Source: Odontocerum albicorne (taxonomy: Eukaryota; Arthropoda; Insecta; Trichoptera; Odontoceridae). Taken from it: 64,000 nucleotides of DNA. The translations under genes were made by a program, and so were the position numbers. Shown in pieces: positions 59,310 through 64,000 of this stretch (position 1 is its first letter; every line of letters begins with the position of its first letter). Location: positions 19,282,103-19,346,102 of the forward strand of contig OX463854.1 in assembly GCA_949825065.1 (NCBI GenBank), in the 5' to 3' direction. Under the pieces are notes generated by a model. The model was not told where the DNA came from. It was given only the letters and a program-made list of their open reading frames with translations, and searched no databases.

Positions 59310-60554
59310 ACACATCGATCAATAAGTACCGGGACTAACCAACAGATTGGCGCCTCTAATAACAAATCCATACCATTCTCAGTTAATACCAACCTTTCGA
59401 AGTTACGTGTCAAACTTTCATGACATTGTGTCATTGAGTTACAGTGGTTTTAGTGACGCTATGGAAAAAACTGAATTTCGTGTGTTGATAAAACATTGCT
59501 TTTTAATGGGAAAAAATACCGTTCAAACTCAGCGATGGCTTGAAAAGTGTTATCCGGGCTCTGCTCTGCACTTGTCAGTGGTATGCTGATTTCAAACGCG
59601 GTCGTATAGATACAAATGATGCTGAACGCTCTGGTCGTCCAAATGAGGCTGTTACACCAGAAAACATAAAAAACCCCCTCAAAATCGTGATGGAAAATCG
59701 CAAAGTAAAGTTGCGTGAGATAGCTGACATCCTGAAGATATGGTAGTGTTTACACTATTTTGCATGAACATTTGATCATGAAAAAGCTTTTTTCGAAATG
59801 GGTGCCGCGTTTGCTCACAATGGAACAGAAACAACAACGCATCGATGATTCAGAGCGCTGTTTGGCACTGTTTATGCGAAATAAACAAAAGTTTTTGCGT
59901 CGGTATGTGACAATGGATGAAACTTGGATCACTATACTCCGGAATCAAATCGGCAGTCAGCTGAGTGGAGAGTAGCCGGTGAAAGTCGTCCGAAGCGACC
60001 AAAAACTCAACAGTCGGCCGGGAAGGTTATGACCTCCGTATTTTGGGATGCGCATGGTATAATATTCATCGATCACCTTGAAAAGGGAAAAACCATCAAT
60101 AGCGAATATTATATAGCGTTATTGGAGCGTTTGAAGACAAAAATTGCAAAAAAACGGTCCCATATGAAGAAGAAAAAAGTTCTCTTTCATCAGGACAATG
60201 CACCGTGTCACAAGTCGATGGTAACGATGGCCAAATTGCATGAGTTGAACTTCGAATTGCTTCCGCACCCACCGTATTCTCCAGATTCGGCCCCCAGCGA
60301 CTATTTGTTGTTCGCAGACCTCAAAAAGATGGTCCAGGGAAAGAGAGTTGGCTCCAATGAAGAAGTGATTGCCGAAACTAACGCCTATTTTGAAACCAAA
60401 GATAAATCGTTCTACACGGCTGGCATAGAAAAGTTAGGAAAGCGTTGGAATGAATGTATCGCTCTTGAAGGAGACTATGTTGATGAATAAAGAAGAATTT
60501 TGGCAAACAAATGTTGTTTTAGTAGTTAGTCCCGGGACTTATTGATCGATGTGT
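59310..60554 (+). mobile_element. Near full-length mariner, family F copy 2
   Basis: The terminal repeats 'acacatcgatcaataagtac' and, inverted, 'ggacttattgatcgatgtgt' are flanked by TA (59308-59309, 60555-60556). The element is 1245 bp. A start at ATG 59461 (MEKTEFRVLIKHCFLMGKNT) leads through frameshifts into WYADFKRGRIDTNDAERSGR, RRYVTMDETWI (first Asp), and an open 188-codon frame (59924-60490). That frame holds SVFWDAHGIIFIDHLEKGKT, LFHQDNAPCHKS (second Asp), PHPPYSPDSAPSDYLLFADL (third Asp) and ALEGDYVDE. At least three frameshifts break it. It inserted in the Nedd4 intron right of the last recognised exon. Confidence 0.93.
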
Positions 60555-61031
60555 TATTTGGTCAGAATCCTATTTTGGTTTTTACTATAATTAATTTGTT
60601 ACACATGGTTCATCCGCCTACACATGGTTCAAGACTTTTCTGACTTAGATGTATATTTATTTTTGCTATGATTAGTTACCCTAATTAAAGTCTTGGAAAA
60701 AGATACATTTATCCTAAATTGTTCCCAGCGGTGCCTTTAACAAAGTCTCAAACTAAATATTAAGAGATTAAGAAAATTATGATTTTCTTTCTTCAAATAT
60801 CTTTATGAGCATTGTATCTCTGGTAATCGTCTATTTTTCCCATTTGTTTTCTATTCTTAATAGAGTTTATCCATTAAGTTACACATCTCTCGCCATGTTA
60901 CTATAACTTTTTCAATTGTCACTATAGAGATCTCTCATCTTCTCATCTGATCTGTAGAGAGAATGTTTAAAGATTAGAAAAATATTTTGCTATTGCTTGT
61001 ATAATATAATATATCTTTATAAATTCAAATA

Positions 61032-62255
61032 CGAGGCATATCCAGAAAGTAAGTGTACTGAATTTTTGTAGATTACAATTTTTTTTATTTAAACAAAAAA
61101 ATTACGTGGTTACCGTAGTACATATGTAAGCTATTTTTCGACATAGTCGCCATTCCTCTCAATGCGGGGTATCAACTTTTTGATGCCATCCTCGAAGTAG
61201 TTTCCCGCCAACCCCTCCGTCCACTTTTCCACCTCCTCCTTTACCTCCTCGTCGGTTGAAAACCTTTTTCCACCCATGTGCAGCTTGAGGGAGGTAAAGA
61301 GATAGTAATCTGAAGGTGCTAGGTCAGGGGAATGCGCGGGATGGTTCAGGACATCCCATTTAAACGAGGCGAGCAGTTCCTTCGTGGCGTTGGCCGTGTG
61401 TGGTCTGGCATTGTGAGTTGATGGTCTCCCCTTGAGGCATATATTCAATTAAAATTATGCCTTGACAGTCCCAAAACACGGATGCCATGATTTTCTTGGC
61501 TGAAATTGTGGTTTTGAACTTTTTGGCGGAGGGTGAAGAGGTGTGACGCCACTGTTGAGACTGCCTTTTGGTTTCAGGCGTGTAGTGTGCAACCCGAATT
61601 TTATCTCCAGTAACGATGGAGCGGAGAAATTCATCTCCATGGAGTTTGCAGCGCCTCAAAAACTGTTGCCAGGCCTCCACTCGATTCAACTTGTGTTGGT
61701 CTGTCAGCTGTTTTGGGACCCACCTCGCGGACAGTTTCCGATATCCGAGGGTTTCTGTGATGGTTTCGTGTAGTAGAGATCTGGAGATTTGCGGAAACAT
61801 CGCAGAAAGTTCATCCACAGTCAATCTGCGATCGTCACGGAGCGCATTTTCGATTTTTTCCACAATTTCGTCAGTCACAATTGAAGGTCTTCCGCTCCTC
61901 TGATCATCATGCACAGACGTACGACCGTTTTTAAACTCGCGACACCACTTGTACACACTCGCACGATTCATAGCTTTATCTCCATATGTAGTTTTCACCT
62001 CATAAACCTCAACCGGAGGTTTCCCTTCCAAACGAGATAACGGATGACGCCACGTATTTCGCACTTGGCGGGAGATTGGATTGACATTTTTCACGAAACG
62101 TGTTGTCGCGTCGACACTTCTCAACATACTGACCTCGAACCGGTCTCGTTGCGGAGGGGAAGGGTCAGGCTACACGGAAGTGTAGCCAACATGTCGAAAA
62201 TAAAATCCATCCGGTCGTGAGAGCCTCAGTACACTTACTTTCTGGATACGCCTCG
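61032..62255 (-). mobile_element. Mariner family E copy 2, internal deletion
   Basis: The same terminal repeats as 45005-45957 ('cgaggcatatccagaaagta' and its inverse) are flanked by TA (61030-61031, 62256-62257). The minus frame 62127-61360 has the HTH half (YEVKTTYGDKAMNRASVYKW, VEKIENALRDDRRLTVDELS) and catalytic start. The first catalytic region reads GDKIRVAHY instead of GDETWVAHY, so the Glu and Trp next to the Asp are changed. After MPQGETINS a ~90-base deletion shifts the frame. The C-terminus (DNARPHTAN, AHSPDLAPSDYYLFTSLKLH, NGDYVEK) continues in the 61131-61448 frame. Confidence 0.93.
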
Positions 62256-62763
62256 TAGTTTCACATTTAAGTATCTGAAAAGAGTCACCAATTTTTTAAT
62301 GATCTAATAGTATTTTATTATTGAGTTATTTATTATATTTAAACATATTATTGAATATTTTTATTGTATGGCAAAAGTTTGTATGCTTGAAAAGCTTGTT
62401 TAATAACTTTATTATAATAGTTAAAATCTGATTCTTATTTTTGCATGAAGTGTCATTTTATTTTTTAAGATTATTTTTAATTTTTTAGTTTACATATCTA
62501 GTATTTTTAGATTTTCTTATCGGATTTAGATCATATCATTATTTTCGGTTAATTACATTTGAAAAAGTACTGTAACACTTAATGCAAAATATTGCTTTAT
62601 TTATAAATGACAAATATTTGGCCATGTAACAATTTTTCCTTTGCATACAACAAGTGCATAGCATAGTACTGATTTAAATTAATTTGAAATATTAAAAAAT
62701 ATCTCTAACCGACAAAACCCACTTTTTATTTGTTTGAAATATTGATAAATGCAATTTATTACA

Positions 62764-63010
62764 GTTCTCTCTCATTTGTAGGGGATTGGTTTCAAGATCT
62801 CCCGCGGATACCAAAATCCGTGGATGTTCAAGTCCCTTATATAAAATAGTGTAGTATTTGCATATTACCTACGGACATCCTCCCATATACTTTAAATTAT
62901 CTTTAGATTATTTATAATATTTAATACAATTTAAATAGTTGTTTGCTGTATTGTTTAGGGAATAATGATAAAATAAAAAAGTTTGTACATATTCAATACA
63001 GACACTACTA
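62764..63010. repeat. MER2/Tigger-like non-autonomous repeat
   Basis: Begins 'ctctcatttgtaggggattg' and contains 'cccgcggataccaaaatccg', 'gtagtatttgcatattacct', 'cggacatcctcccatatact' and 'tattgtttagggaataatga'. From memory this order and wording closely follow the mammalian MER2 (Tigger-derived) repeat. No coding sequence. The opposite terminal repeat was not found, so it is probably truncated on the right. Confidence 0.7.
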
Positions 63011-63449
63011 TCATATGTCTAGCTAAATAGTACACATGAGCAACAATGTAATATTTTCATTCATTCAACACTTACAAATTGTTCATTTAAGGACCTGAAA
63101 GAGAAAAAATACAGAATATTTAAAATAGTTGTAATGTTGTAACATACGAGTATATTCATCCCGTTCCTTATATCATTTTTAAAATAATTTACTTGTAAAT
63201 TCAGAAGTAAGTTTTATCATTTGTGTATGTGTCATTATGATCGATGTCTTCCATCTTTTTGGTAGCTGAAAGATTCCTCTCTTGTAAAATTACTGGGATT
63301 TATTAGTGAAAATGAATGCAAAAGGTTTTGGCAAGATTTCAAATTTGATAAATTCACACTATTAAGAGAGTTCTGCAAAGATCAAAACAAATAATAGTTA
63401 GAAGACGCAAAGTTTAAAATAATAAATCTCAGGTGTAGTCAAATGGCGG

Positions 63450-63600
63450 TCACTCAATCATGGCCTTGATTTTATTCACATCTGCGGTGACATCAATATT
63501 TCCCTTTCTAAATCTCCGTGACCACTGTCTGCAAGTTGAATCACCTACAGCATCGGCTCTGTTGTACAGTACAATTTTTTTCACAAGTATGTGATGCGTT
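63450..63600 (-). mobile_element. Mariner helix-turn-helix fragment, family H
   Basis: On the minus strand KIVLYNRADAVGDSTCRQWS then RRFRKGNIDV matches the 'GDSTCRRWFRRFKSGDFDVED' part of mariner DNA-binding domains. Nothing of the catalytic half follows. No terminal repeats seen. Confidence 0.6.
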
Positions 63601-63955
63601 TTTGTCTTTTCAGAAGTAAAAAACAATACGATAAAGATGTTCTTGATCCGCAGTTGGTTCAATCCGCAGATTCTGTGGATATGGAGGGTTGATTGTGTTG
63701 TATGTATGTGATATATTAAGCCAATTAAATTTGTATTTCATTTTTATCTTCTGTCTTCTAAAATTTCATTCAATACGAGCCCATACAAAACGTTATTAGT
63801 TTTCTTTAAATATTATCTCAAAATCAGTAAAATTGAGATTTAATATTTTTTGCATGTTTGGTCCAATTTGATTGGAATCATTGTGTAACATACATGCCCA
63901 CTAATGAACTTGTCACTCACTACTAATATCAGGTGTTTACATATGCAGAATCTAG

Positions 63956-64000
63956 TGGTGAGAAGAGTGTATCGCCGAGGAGGAGCTGCTCGGCTAACTA
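63956..64000 (+). CDS. Possible start of the next Nedd4 exon (partial)
   Basis: If the acceptor is the AG at 63954-63955, the two leftover bases from 58895 join 't' to give Val. The frame then reads GEKSVSPRRSCSAN to the window edge without a stop. LRPRRSV-GxKS matches the family order LRPRRSVGAKS. The more usual-looking acceptor (cag at 63946-63948) would give an immediate stop in this phase. Only 45 bases are visible, so this is tentative. Confidence 0.35.

Overview
This is a gene-poor, AT-rich stretch of an animal nuclear genome. It is almost certainly an insect: exons are short and split by GT-AG introns of up to ~25 kb, and the interspersed DNA is dominated by mariner, piggyBac, Tigger/pogo-like, hAT-like and LINE relics typical of insects. 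The order cannot be fixed. A LINE 3' end seen here (a 'ctctacctacccc..cagggagacg' block followed by tgtatgtatg) resembles tails I associate with Lepidoptera, but this is weak evidence. No bacterial, phage or CRISPR-like content is present.

Two host genes lie on the + strand. (1) The 3' part of an Edc3-like gene (enhancer of mRNA decapping 3) occupies 54-9911 in five recognisable exons (54-400, 4271-4455, 5639-5783, 8074-8278, 9434-9911). They encode a linker, the FDF motif and the YjeF_N-like dimerisation domain; the N-terminal Lsm part lies left of the window. (2) The 5' part of a Nedd4-family HECT E3 ubiquitin ligase gene occupies 43717-58895 (43717-43770, 48201-48280, 52495-52576, 57519-57557, 58717-58895), encoding a C2 domain; the WW and HECT domains must lie right of the window. 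A further open, GC-richer exon at 23219-23377 ends at a GT donor in phase 0. It is phase-compatible with the second Nedd4 exon and may be an alternative first exon carrying an Akt/14-3-3-like RPRSNTW motif. A possible start of the next Nedd4 exon is seen at the right edge (63956-64000).

Everything else is repeats. There are at least eleven Tc1/mariner relics from about eight families, two piggyBac elements (one nearly intact, 16105-18600), and a Tigger element that kept only its CENP-B-like DNA-binding half (30967-32153). There are also three copies of a Tigger-like non-autonomous repeat, one repeat very like mammalian MER2 (62764-63010), a 229-bp hAT-type MITE with a perfect 8-bp target duplication (42525-42753), and an RTE-type LINE inserted with a 5' inversion (6113-7247). 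Several copies of a second LINE family and a few tRNA-derived SINE-like heads complete the interspersed repeats. Tandem structures include a ~285-bp (TA)n tract, a 33-bp x3 repeat, a 20-copy 37-bp minisatellite grown out of LINE coding sequence just upstream of a Nedd4 exon (47329-48068), and an array of ~150-170-bp units each containing a hairpin (38755-39300). No mobile element interrupts a recognised host exon.

I found no multi-gene novel system. The items most worth following are the alternative Nedd4 exon, the MER2-like repeat, the 37-bp minisatellite, the near-perfect 33-bp hairpin at 23891-23960, and the nearly intact piggyBac.
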